A DNA stretch of 34,538 bases, from positions 1-34,538 of the forward strand of contig JAMDDD010000040.1 in assembly GCA_023489275.1 (NCBI GenBank), written 5' to 3'. The translations under genes were made by a program, and so were the position numbers. The notes below the pieces were generated by a model. It ran no database searches. It was not told where the DNA came from and was given only the letters and a program-made list of their open reading frames with translations. Of the stretch, positions 1 to 7,247 are shown one piece after another. The number at the start of each line of letters is the position of its first letter. Position 1 is the first letter of the stretch. This DNA comes from Actinomycetota bacterium. Its GTDB lineage: Bacteria > Actinomycetota > Thermoleophilia > BMS3ABIN01.

Positions 1-348
1 TATTTACATTCAATGCCAACAAGATGAAAGCGGTTGGAAAGGAGGAAAAACCACAACCCCTTTCGAGTAGATTACTCGTGAGGCAATGATAGGCACTTTG
101 GAGTAGATTTTTTAATGAGGCAACAGGTATCTTTGGGAAATTAATTTGAATTTGTATCTTTGATCACTAAATCAGGCGCCGGGCACGCAGGTTCTGCGAT
201 CAGAGGGGTTCGACAGTCTAAAAAACTTGCTTATTGATGTCTTTCTTTTTCTGTCGCGTTCGCTATAATTTGCGAAAGTTACAGAAGCGCTAATTGTTAC
301 TGTTCTTTAAACTTGTGTCTATACTCCGAATAATATTCAGCTAGGTCG
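1..348. other. AT-rich non-coding left edge
   Basis: I see no convincing gene here. The stretch is clearly more AT-rich than the rest of the window. It contains an imperfect direct repeat: about 22 bases beginning GAGTAGATT and ending TGAGGCAA at 65-86 recur at 101-123. No RNA gene could be recognised. The composition suggests acquired DNA, like the two genes that follow. Confidence 0.4.
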
Positions 349-642
349 GTGAAAACCAGTTATTTTGGGAGGGGCTTCCTAAACCAATGGTATTTATGGG
401 ACCCTTATAATAATTATTTTTATCGGTGGAGCTCAAATGAGGTTATGAGCTATTCGACCGCACAATTTTACACCACGATATGGTCTTGGTATGGAACTAT
501 AAACATATTCGATACATACAATTACGTAGCCTTTCATGGCTACGGGGATGGAGAGTCCAACTGCAACTGGTCTGTTGACGAGAGCGTGCAAGGAAACGGC
601 ATCGGTTACCAATGTACGCTCGATTGGGTACACGAATATTGA
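349..642 (+). CDS. Aromatic-rich hypothetical protein (97 aa)
   Basis: I do not recognise this family. The frame opens with GTG at 349, has an in-frame stop only 18 bases upstream, and lacks a clear Shine-Dalgarno. It encodes 97 residues very rich in Tyr, Trp and Phe, with two Cys (residues about 72 and 89) that could form a disulfide. There is no signal peptide or membrane segment, so it may be the remaining C-terminal part of a once longer exported protein. A good rho-independent terminator lies 30 bases downstream, which supports a real transcription unit ending here. The composition is AT-rich, unlike the right-hand genes. Confidence 0.4.
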   Translation: MKTSYFGRGFLNQWYLWDPYNNYFYRWSSNEVMSYSTAQFYTTIWSWYGTINIFDTYNYVAFHGYGDGESNCNWSVDESVQGNGIGYQCTLDWVHEY

Positions 643-671
643 TCAATCCAGTTCGTGATCTTAAGTTGTTC

Positions 672-725
672 AAGGGAGTTGCGGTTTAACGAGAATTACA
701 GTTAATCCGTAGCTCCCTTATTTTT
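672..725 (+). terminator. Rho-independent terminator
   Basis: Two 19-base arms (672-690 and 701-719) pair at about 16 positions around a 10-base loop. A T-rich run (719-725) follows directly. It closes the transcription unit of the 97-residue ORF and separates it from the lipoprotein gene at 748. Confidence 0.75.
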
Positions 726-747
726 CGATGCCAAAGGAGCCGGCTTG

Positions 748-1287
748 ATGAAAAAGATAACAGTCACAGGAATCGTCGCCACTGGTTTAATCCTAATGCT
801 AGCGGTGGTCGCAGGTGGGTGCGTGACCCAAACAAAAACACAAGTAAGCAAAACCGATCAGGTCAAAAGCGCCGAAAACCGGTGGGTGCATGATTACGAG
901 TCTGGCAATGTAGATGATCTATATAGCATGCTTGACCCGGACAGTCAGAAATCAGTCAGTAAGGCTAACTTTGCATTGTCTGTACAAAGAAACAGAGGAT
1001 ATAAAATGAACGGCACAACGGAAGAAAGACTTCCTAACACTGGAACTATCACAGATTACCAAATAGGTAAAATATCTTTTTTAAAATCATGGACTAATGT
1101 CTTAAACGGAAAAACGTATTCAGATGTCGCGACAGTAGAGGAAACTCTCAACCTCCAAGCTCCAGGGATGACTGAAACCCAGCGTGACACGGCACATTGG
1201 GTAAATCTCAATGGTAAGTGGACCCGATTTTATCCTGAGGCTACACATATAGAAGGCAGCGACTTCCCTGACGGTCACCCTCATTGA
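748..1287 (+). CDS. Predicted lipoprotein, possibly NTF2-like (179 aa)
   Basis: The N-terminus has a Lys-Lys pair, a hydrophobic stretch and a lipobox (V-A-G-G-C), so it is predicted to be lipidated and anchored outside the cytoplasmic membrane. The mature part begins with a charged helix (K-S-A-E-N-R-W), then a short-helix/strand pattern ending in a W-V-N-L-N-G-K-W strand. That layout resembles NTF2/SnoaL-like or DUF4878-type lipoproteins, but this is a fold guess, not a family match. I chose ATG at 748 over an in-frame TTG at 745 because AAAGGAG at 733-739 is well spaced from it. It is a single gene between a terminator and decayed insertion-sequence DNA, and its substrate is unknown. Confidence 0.75.
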   Translation: MKKITVTGIVATGLILMLAVVAGGCVTQTKTQVSKTDQVKSAENRWVHDYESGNVDDLYSMLDPDSQKSVSKANFALSVQRNRGYKMNGTTEERLPNTGTITDYQIGKISFLKSWTNVLNGKTYSDVATVEETLNLQAPGMTETQRDTAHWVNLNGKWTRFYPEATHIEGSDFPDGHPH

Positions 1288-1431
1288 GACGTTTACGCGG
1301 ATAGGACGCTTGCTTGGTTTCCACATCCTTTGCTTTTTGACCGCCTCTAGAAATACCCCATATGTAACTTGATAATTGGGCAAAAATATGATAGTATACC
1401 GCTCGTAATAAATATATCACGGTAGGCGAAG

Positions 1432-1730
1432 ATGGGTCAGCCTGGATTTTTCGATCTTGACGAACGCTATCAGTTCTTAGGCAAGTGCAGCGATTCGCTG
1501 GAAGTACTGGCCAAGGAAATCCCTGGGAGAGCTTCCGCTGTCCGATAAAAAAGGCGCTGGGAAAGCCCCGCAAATCGAGGGCCGGCGGAAAAGCTTTCGA
1601 CCACGTGATAATGTTCAAAATCGTAGTGCTTGAGTGCCTCTACAATCTCTCCGATCAGTAGATGGGGTTTCAGATCAGGGACCGTCTCTCCTTCATGCGC
1701 TTCCTGGGCCGGGACTGGCCATCCTGGATT
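1432..1730 (+). pseudogene. IS5-type transposase, N-terminal remnant
   Basis: The ATG at 1432 starts a frame opening M-G-Q-P-G-F-F-D-L-D, the usual beginning of IS5/IS1182-group transposases. A one-base frameshift occurs just after K-E-I-P (about 1520). The next frame continues with W-E-S-F-R, A-F-D-H-V-I-M-F-K and L-Y-N-L-S-D-Q, reaches an in-frame TAG where the family normally reads on, and resumes with F-Q-I-R-D-R-L-S-F-M-R-F-L-G. The DDE catalytic domain is absent. The remnant therefore has a frameshift, a stop and a missing C-terminal two thirds, and is certainly inactive. No terminal inverted repeats could be found. Confidence 0.8.
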
Positions 1731-1830
1731 CCTTATTGGGCAACAAATACGCATGGAAATCCGGGGAGTTATCTCGTTGTGCAGAACGATGGCAACGTTG
1801 TGATTTATGGGTACAGTGGAGAAAGAGATG
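1731..1830 (+). pseudogene. Bulb-type mannose-binding lectin fragment
   Basis: Directly after the transposase remnant, and in the same frame, the translation reads Y-W-A-T-N-T, then G-N-P-G-S-Y-L-V-V-Q-N-D-G-N-V-V-I-Y. This is one repeat of the bulb lectin (B_lectin) fold, including its Q-N-D-G-N-x-V-x-Y sugar-binding motif. Nothing else of a lectin is present: the piece is about 30 residues and ends before the dGTPase begins. I read it as a scrap captured by rearrangement. It is not a domain of the dGTPase. Confidence 0.6.
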
Positions 1831-1868
1831 GTGTTCTCGACCGCCTAGCTGTCCGGTACCGGGAGAAT

Positions 1869-2753
1869 ATGACGGACGGGATGTCATCGAAGCTCTCCAA
1901 ATCACAGAGCGAAGGCTGGGAGGAGGCTCATCTTTCCGAGTTTGCGGTGAGGGCCGCCCAGAGCCTCGGCCGCGCCTGTCCGGAAGAGCCCTGCAGCCTC
2001 AGGACCTGCTTTCAGCGTGACCGCGACCGCATCGTCCACAGCAAAAGCTTCCGCCGGTTGAAGCACAAGACCCAGGTTTTCATCGCGCCCGAGGGCGCTC
2101 ATTTCCGCACCCGGCTGACGCATACGCTGGAAGTGTCCGGCATCTCCCGCACCGCGGCGCGCGCCCTGGGCCTGAACGAAGACCTGGCTGAAGCGGTCAG
2201 CCTGGGACACGATCTGGGGCACACGCCGTTCGGCCACATGGGGGAGGAGGCGCTCTCGGACGCCTTATACCGGCGCACCGGCCATCTGTTCGAGCATCAT
2301 CGTCAGAGCCTGCGCGTGGTCAAGGAGCTGGAGGGCGGCGGCCGGGGGCTTAATCTCTGCCGCGAGGTCGAGGACGGTATCCTCAACCACACGGGCGACG
2401 TCATGCCGTTCACGCTGGAAGGCCGCATCGTGCGTCTGGTCGACCGCATCGCTTACATCAATCATGACATCGACGATGCGCTCAGGGCCGGCATCATCGG
2501 CGCCGGCGACCTGCCACGGGACGAGATCGCGCTGCTGGGCGGCAGCTGCAGCCGCCGCATCGACGCGCTGGTGCACGATCTGGTCGACACCAGCCGCGGC
2601 CGGGACGGGATCTACCAGAGTCCGCGGATGAAAAGCGCCATGAACAGCCTGCGCAGTTTCCTGTTCGAACGCGTCTATCTGGGCTCTGTCGCCAGCAGGG
2701 AGATGCGCCGATTGGCCAGGTTAATCTTTAACTCATGGCAAATGTTTGATTAA
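1869..2753 (+). CDS. dgt: dGTPase-like HD phosphohydrolase, C-terminally truncated
   Basis: This is an HD-superfamily deoxynucleoside triphosphate triphosphohydrolase, a group that splits dGTP (or other dNTPs) into the nucleoside and triphosphate in the cytoplasm. Visible motifs include the conserved R-D-R-D-R-I-V-H-S-K-S-F-R-R-L-K-H-K-T-Q-V-F (about 50-71), H85 in the L-T-H-T-L-E-V helix, the H114-D115 pair in G-H-D-L-G-H-T-P-F-G-H, and a later D-R-I-A-Y-I-N-H-D segment. Relatives are usually near 340 residues. Here the frame leaves the family pattern after E-M-R-R and stops at residue 294, losing the C-terminal helices. The start is uncertain: ATG 1869 follows GGGAG by three bases, and ATG 1881 is also possible. 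The frame is open further upstream only because it runs into transposase and lectin remnants. The product may be non-functional. Confidence 0.75.
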   Translation: MTDGMSSKLSKSQSEGWEEAHLSEFAVRAAQSLGRACPEEPCSLRTCFQRDRDRIVHSKSFRRLKHKTQVFIAPEGAHFRTRLTHTLEVSGISRTAARALGLNEDLAEAVSLGHDLGHTPFGHMGEEALSDALYRRTGHLFEHHRQSLRVVKELEGGGRGLNLCREVEDGILNHTGDVMPFTLEGRIVRLVDRIAYINHDIDDALRAGIIGAGDLPRDEIALLGGSCSRRIDALVHDLVDTSRGRDGIYQSPRMKSAMNSLRSFLFERVYLGSVASREMRRLARLIFNSWQMFD

Positions 2754-2765
2754 AGGAGATCAGAA

Positions 2766-2897
2766 ATGAGCTTCTGTCCATTTTGCGGGAAAGAGCTGCC
2801 GTCAAGCAGCGGGCGCTTCTGCGGAAACTGCGGCAAGAATATTTCCTCCAGGAATGAAGCGGCAGAAAACCAGATACCCCGGCGTGACTTATCGTGA
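2766..2897 (+). CDS. Zinc-ribbon microprotein (43 aa)
   Basis: This short gene has a good Shine-Dalgarno (AAGGAGAT at 2753-2760) and starts at ATG 2766. Four cysteines in two knuckles, C-P-F-C-G-K (C4, C7) and C-G-N-C-G-K (C19, C22), form a textbook zinc ribbon; the rest is a short polar tail. Its 3' end overlaps the start of the broken recombinase gene by 44 bases in another frame, so the two may have been co-translated. Zinc ribbons this small often act as protein- or nucleic-acid-binding modules, but the role here is unknown. Confidence 0.6.
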   Translation: MSFCPFCGKELPSSSGRFCGNCGKNISSRNEAAENQIPRRDLS

Positions 2898-3291
2898 TCG
2901 CGGCAGTGAGCGAACTTATTACATTCGTTATCGCATCCGGCGCGCGAAGACGGCAGCTTGAAGCAAGTGGAGGAAGTAGCAGGCCGCAAGAGGCGTGATA
3001 GCATGACGGCGGCCAAGGCTGCGCAGATACGCTCCCGCAGAATAGGCGGCGAACCCTCAAACCAGGAACGCCGGGCCGCCAGGAAAATACAGCAGTGGAC
3101 AGTCTCGGTGTTATGGGAAGAATACCAGAAGGGGTAGCTGAATTGTAAACCCCGGACCTTCACAAAGGCCACGCTTAGGTTGCCCACGTCCTTCATCCTT
3201 CAACTCACTCAGGCAGGCGGCGGAGTTGGCCGGCAGGCTGCTTGAAGAGGCGGAGCAAAGCAACATGGTACAGTTAGGGGAAAAGCGGTAA
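2854..3291 (+). pseudogene. Broken tyrosine recombinase (phage-type integrase)
   Basis: From ATG 2854 the frame reads M-K-R-Q-K-T-R-Y-P-G-V-T-Y-R-D-R-G, then Y-Y-I-R-Y-R, the arm-binding N-terminus typical of phage integrases, and ends at a TGA near 2959. Shifting the frame near 2950 restores the pattern (L-K-Q-V-E-E, M-T-A-A-K-A-A-Q-I-R, then W-T-V-S-V-L-W-E-E-Y) until a TAG at 3135. The catalytic core with its R-H-R-Y residues is absent. A frame at about 3198-3291 ending E-Q-S-N-M-V-Q-L-G-E-K-R could be the original C-terminal tail, which would mean an internal deletion; that last part is inference. The gene is dead but marks a former integrated element. Confidence 0.65.
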
Positions 3292-3531
<240 letters not shown>

Positions 3532-3540
3532 GCGAAACGG

Positions 3541-3900
3541 ATGCAATTTAAGATCGATGAGAACCTTCCCCAAGAGGCGGCATTAGTTCTTGGCGATGCT
3601 GGCCATGATGCCATTACGGTTCTGGGACAGAACCTTGGTGGGGCCGGGGATGCGAACATCGCCAGAGTCTGCCAGAGCGAGAACAGAATTTTGGTCACGG
3701 CCGACGTTGGATTTGCAGACATCCGGGCCTATCCCCCAAATGAGTATCCAGGGCTCATCGTGCTTCGCTTGCATCGCCTGGATAAAGTCTCCGTAGTAGA
3801 AGTTGTAAAACGTTTATTGCCATCATTTCAGACTGAACAAATCGAAAAACGCCTGTGGCTTGTGGAGGAAACGCGGGTGCGTATTCGCGGGGAGGCCTAG
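3541..3900 (+). CDS. DUF5615 PIN-like toxin
   Basis: The protein has 119 residues. The N-terminus K-I-D-E-N-L-P gives the first acidic residues of a reduced PIN fold (D6, E7). The central block I-L-V-T-A-D-V-G-F-A-D gives further acidic residues, followed by Y-P-G-L-I-V-L-R-L in the last strand. This matches the DUF5615 (Mut7-C/PIN-like, VapC45-type) proteins encoded beside DUF433 antitoxins; the expected activity is metal-dependent RNA cleavage. The gene is complete and in frame, in contrast to the decayed genes on both sides, so this module is probably the only functional part of the old insert. ATG 3541 sits 9 bases after the antitoxin stop codon. Confidence 0.85.
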   Translation: MQFKIDENLPQEAALVLGDAGHDAITVLGQNLGGAGDANIARVCQSENRILVTADVGFADIRAYPPNEYPGLIVLRLHRLDKVSVVEVVKRLLPSFQTEQIEKRLWLVEETRVRIRGEA

Positions 3901-4000
3901 ATAGGAAAAAGTCCCCGGCCAGGAAAGATATCTTCATGTAATACTTCCGGCGGATGAGGAAAGCTGTGCAAAACGCTTTCTTTGACCGGAGGTTCAAACC

Positions 4001-4090
4001 ATGAAAGTGGAGTATTTTGAAGATACGAATACGCTGTACATTGAATTTCGCAAGCCGCAGCCGGCTACAAGAGGGCTCACGGCAGCTTAG
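4001..4090 (+). pseudogene. DUF2283 protein, N-terminal fragment (29 aa)
   Basis: A good Shine-Dalgarno (CCGGAGG, 3987-3993) precedes ATG 4001. The peptide M-K-V-E-Y-F-E-D-T-N-T-L-Y-I-E-F matches the opening strands of DUF2283 proteins, which are normally 50-80 residues and often lie beside toxin-antitoxin genes. Here the frame ends after 29 codons, before the D-x-D-x-x-G-x-[IV]-x-G-[IV]-E-I part of the family. The break lies in a Pro/Thr/Arg stretch that does not fit. It is called a fragment; a functional micropeptide cannot be excluded. Confidence 0.55.
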
Positions 4091-4101
4091 CAAAGGACAA
4101 A

Positions 4102-4332
4102 ATGGCTGACGATCTCAAATACCGGCCCGTGCGTCACGCCCCGTACAACCCCCGCCTCGACCTTAAGCCCGGCGACCCCGAGTACGACAAGTTGGCCAAG
4201 GTTATCGGCGAGTTCGATCTCGTCGAGCCGTTGGTCTGGAACAAGCGAACCGGCAATCTGGTCGGCGGTCATCAGCGCCTGAAAATCCTCAAGGCGCGGT
4301 GACAAAAACGTTAAGGTTCCCGACACCAAGCC
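4102..4332 (+). pseudogene. ParB/Srx-like nuclease domain, N-terminal fragment with frameshift
   Basis: Starting at ATG 4102 with AAAGGA just upstream, the translation has the ParB-type N-terminal pattern found in phage and plasmid proteins: Y-N-P-R-L-D-L-K-P-G-D-P-E-Y, then V-E-P-L-V-W-N-K-R-T-G-N and the phosphate-loop motif G-G-H-Q-R-L-K-I-L-K. The frame stops at 4302. One base earlier in phase it continues R-G-D-K-N-V-K-V-P-D, the expected next strand, so a single-base frameshift near 4296 is likely. Similarity fades after about 4332. Full proteins of this type carry 100 or more further residues, often a DNA methylase or a terminase-related domain. Confidence 0.6.
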
Positions 4333-4613
4333 ATCCAAACAATTCGCTAAGAGTCATCCTCGATGCCCCAACTCCCCATTTCAGTCGAACGAAATGATCT
4401 CGAAAACCTCGTCCTCGCCGCACGGATCAAAATCGCCTTCGATTGCCATATGTAGATTCGTTCGTTGCTGCGACAGCAATGAAGAAAAAACTAAGACCGT
4501 CACCACAGATCCCGACTTTAAAAAAGTGGAAAAGGAAATAAGCATCCGCTGGCTGCGATAGCCAAGCGCAACAGAAGAAATCTGAGGGACCTATAGAGGA
4601 TCGTGTTCACTCA
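4333..4613. other. Gap with no supported gene
   Basis: Only very short frames occur here, such as a 30-codon frame at 4363-4455 without a Shine-Dalgarno and two Lys-rich frames near 4480-4560. Together with the ParB-like fragment before it, this looks like decayed accessory DNA. It ends at the stop codon of the SbcC-like gene. No clear terminator for that leftward operon was found. Confidence 0.4.
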
Positions 4614-7247
4614 TCACCCCAGCGAAACCACTCTGGCTTCTCCGACATCGCTATACCGCGATGGCATGCACGTGAAGACAATTATCTGCGTCTCCTGGGC
4701 AGCCTTGGCCAAGACGGCGCCCATGGTTTTGAGTCTTTCCGAATCTGAGTAACCCAGAGCGTCGTCAAGGATAAGCGGGGCACCACCATCCTCGGCCATG
4801 ATCATGCAACAGGCCAGCCGGAAGATCAGCGCCAACTGCTCCCTGGTTCCTCCGCTCAGCGATTCAAAAGGAACGGTGATATCTTGGTCCGTCCTTTTGA
4901 CAATCTTAAGATCTTCATCGATTTCGACCTGGAAGGTACTGTTAAAGACCAGCTTTCCGAGATGCTCGATGGCCTGTTTAAGCGGGGCCACGTATGCACG
5001 CCGCGACTCGTCGCGTTTGTCTCGCATTGTCTTAAAAAGAAGGCTCACAGCCCCAGCGCGGCGGAAAAGGCCCGCGTTTTCTCTTGTGATAGATTCGAGT
5101 TGCCGCCGGCCTTCTTCCAGTTGTTCGTGAAGGCCCTCTTCGCCCTTCGTTTTGAGCCTGGTTCCGACTTCGATTAATTCGCGCCGGACATCTTCAAGTC
5201 GGGCTCTAGTGGTTTGGAGTGAGCCCCTGGCAGTTTCGGCCAGCGCCTCGGTCTGATCCGGGTTCTCAGCTTCGAGTGTATTTCGTGCTGCCTGTGCGGC
5301 TTCTTCTTCTTCCACAACTTTTTTACTCGCCGCTTCCAGTTCTTTTTGAAGAGCTTGATCGTTCTTGACCGACCTTGCATCATTCAGGCTTTCCCTATCA
5401 TTTCTTAGTCTTTCGTCAAGCAACCTTATTTCAGTCTGCGCATCTCGAAGAGCCCCATTTTTCTCTTCACGAACTTCGCGGAGGACTTCCATAGTCTGTC
5501 TTGTCCTTTCAAGTTCCCGCGCAGCTTTTTCAAGTGCTTCGGCGCTTGCATTTCTTTCAACCTTCGCCGAATCCAGGTCAGCCGCCATGGCGGCAGTCTT
5601 CATGCGGCTTTCCAGATAACCTGACACTCTGGCGTCAAGCCCATTGATTTTTTGTTCGAGCTCTTCGTAGGAGAGATCGCGCAGATCTGCTTTCTCGATT
5701 TGCTTTTTGCCTGCAACTGTTTTCTCCGCTTCGGCACGCTCATCATAGGCTTTGCGCGCCGAAGCGGGGTCGGCTACCGCTGCCTTCCTGCATAAGTCAT
5801 CCAGGATTTTTCCGGCTTTGGCCGCAGCGTCGGACAGATCTTCAAGGCTTGAGCCGGCTGATATCTTGATGTCGATGAACTCAGGCAGTGTGAGCCGTTT
5901 CTCGTCCGAGACGGTCAGCTCTTTTTCTTCATCTTTCTCAAGAGTCAGTTTGCCGCCGTCGAGTTCCAGCTCGCACCGGGCCAAGCCGCAAAGCATTATA
6001 TGCGGGGAACCGGTCTCAAGCCGGGCGTTTGCCTCGATCAGGACTCGCTCTGCCGTCTGGATATCATCCAGCACACGCGAATCAACATGGCTGGTGGCAA
6101 GAACCCGCTCTGCTTCCGCAGCCCTGGCTCGCGCTTGATCAATCCGGTCCTTCCGTTCGTTCAGGAGATCCAGGTTTATCCGATTGTTGTAATACTCATA
6201 GTCATTGGTCCGGAGCCTTGCCAGAGATTCGGCTTCCCTCTTCAGGGAGTCTGCTTTTTCGAAGCCGTCTCTTGCCTCGGAATATTTTTTCTCAGCGCTC
6301 TTCGCTGCTTCTTCTAAAATATTTTCCGAACTTCTGAGTTCTTCCCGCCTGCCATTTGAATCTGCCACCCTTTCTATCAGTCTTTGCCTCTCGTCATTTG
6401 CTTGCCTGGCCTCTGTCCCAATCCTTCTGGCTGATTCTAGCCTGAGCAGAGCGCCATTGAGCGAATTCTTTAAATCGGAAATCTTGGACAGCGCGGTTTC
6501 ATAGCCTTCTTTTAACTTTGCCTGCTCCTTCTCGCGCGCTTCCAGTTCTGACAGTTCGGTTTGCAGGCTTGACGACCGTTCGATGTCCATTTCGAGCGCG
6601 CTGATCTGTTCCTCCAGTTCCTTAATCCTGTTTTGAGTCTCGCTCTCCAGCCCCGCCCCTTCTTTCAATTCCTTTTTCTCCAAGCCGCCTTCAGTAAAGT
6701 AACGCAGGTATTCCTTGTGAACCTTCTCGAAGAGGTCGTCTGATTGCGAATCATCGGCCCGGCCACCGGCGGCGCGGTCGAGAGCTGCCGATAGCGATGT
6801 CTGCTTGGAAAGGTCGGGCTGACTGATTTCTTCGCCCTGTTCCAGAGTCAGGGCCTTCCACAGATCCATGTCGATTGTCTCGCGCAGAATCGCCTCTGCC
6901 CTTTCGTGAGCCTCCCGTCCCGTAAGGCTTTCCGGGACTGGCTCAGTCACCGTGAGGCGAGTCTCGGGCTTTTTGTGAAAACGCTTGAAATACGTGAAGC
7001 GAAAGGGCCCAGTCTCCGCAACCAGCTCGATCTCCGGCCCGGCGTCACGGTGGACTGGATCAATAGCCATGACTTTCCTGTTCCGGCTATTGTCTGGGAA
7101 CTCAAACAACAGGCCGATGGACTCGCCCAGGCTGGTTTTACCCGCCTCATTGGGACCCTGCACGACGGTGATTCCATTTGACTCAAAGCTTACCTCGCAG
7201 GTATCGATGCCACGGTAGTTATTCAGTTTCAGGCTGATAAACCTCAT
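4614..7247 (-). CDS. SbcC/YhaN-like AAA ATPase with long coiled coils (877 aa)
   Basis: This is an ABC/SMC-type ATPase of the Rad50-SbcC-YhaN group, expected to work with the nuclease encoded just upstream in DNA-end or branch processing. The Walker A loop is G-P-N-E-A-G-K-T-S (31-39), the signature motif is S-L-S-G-G-T-R-E-Q-L (about 796-805) and Walker B is P-L-I-L-D-D-A-L (about 824-831). Two long Glu/Lys/Arg-rich coiled coils (about 170-400 and 490-750) flank a compact, strand-rich stretch (about 410-480) instead of a zinc hook: there is no C-x-x-C, only L-C-G-L-A-R-C. The usual switch His near the end is replaced in F-T-C-M-P-S-R-Y. The start codon overlaps the stop of the upstream gene as ATGA, so translation is probably coupled. 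Confidence 0.85.
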   Translation of the reverse strand: MRFISLKLNNYRGIDTCEVSFESNGITVVQGPNEAGKTSLGESIGLLFEFPDNSRNRKVMAIDPVHRDAGPEIELVAETGPFRFTYFKRFHKKPETRLTVTEPVPESLTGREAHERAEAILRETIDMDLWKALTLEQGEEISQPDLSKQTSLSAALDRAAGGRADDSQSDDLFEKVHKEYLRYFTEGGLEKKELKEGAGLESETQNRIKELEEQISALEMDIERSSSLQTELSELEAREKEQAKLKEGYETALSKISDLKNSLNGALLRLESARRIGTEARQANDERQRLIERVADSNGRREELRSSENILEEAAKSAEKKYSEARDGFEKADSLKREAESLARLRTNDYEYYNNRINLDLLNERKDRIDQARARAAEAERVLATSHVDSRVLDDIQTAERVLIEANARLETGSPHIMLCGLARCELELDGGKLTLEKDEEKELTVSDEKRLTLPEFIDIKISAGSSLEDLSDAAAKAGKILDDLCRKAAVADPASARKAYDERAEAEKTVAGKKQIEKADLRDLSYEELEQKINGLDARVSGYLESRMKTAAMAADLDSAKVERNASAEALEKAARELERTRQTMEVLREVREEKNGALRDAQTEIRLLDERLRNDRESLNDARSVKNDQALQKELEAASKKVVEEEEAAQAARNTLEAENPDQTEALAETARGSLQTTRARLEDVRRELIEVGTRLKTKGEEGLHEQLEEGRRQLESITRENAGLFRRAGAVSLLFKTMRDKRDESRRAYVAPLKQAIEHLGKLVFNSTFQVEIDEDLKIVKRTDQDITVPFESLSGGTREQLALIFRLACCMIMAEDGGAPLILDDALGYSDSERLKTMGAVLAKAAQETQIIVFTCMPSRYSDVGEARVVSLG

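Noticed and set aside
1662-2753. A 363-residue lectin-dGTPase fusion
   Set aside because: The first 69 codons are transposase and lectin remnants that happen to be in frame. The dGTPase family start lies near 1869.
4363-4455. A 30-codon frame after the ParB-like fragment
   Set aside because: It has no ribosome-binding site, no motif and lies in decayed DNA.
5980-6000. Zinc hook in the SbcC-like protein (L-C-G-L-A-R-C)
   Set aside because: The cysteines are five residues apart and lie in a strand-rich segment, not at a coiled-coil tip; Rad50-type hooks need C-x-x-C.
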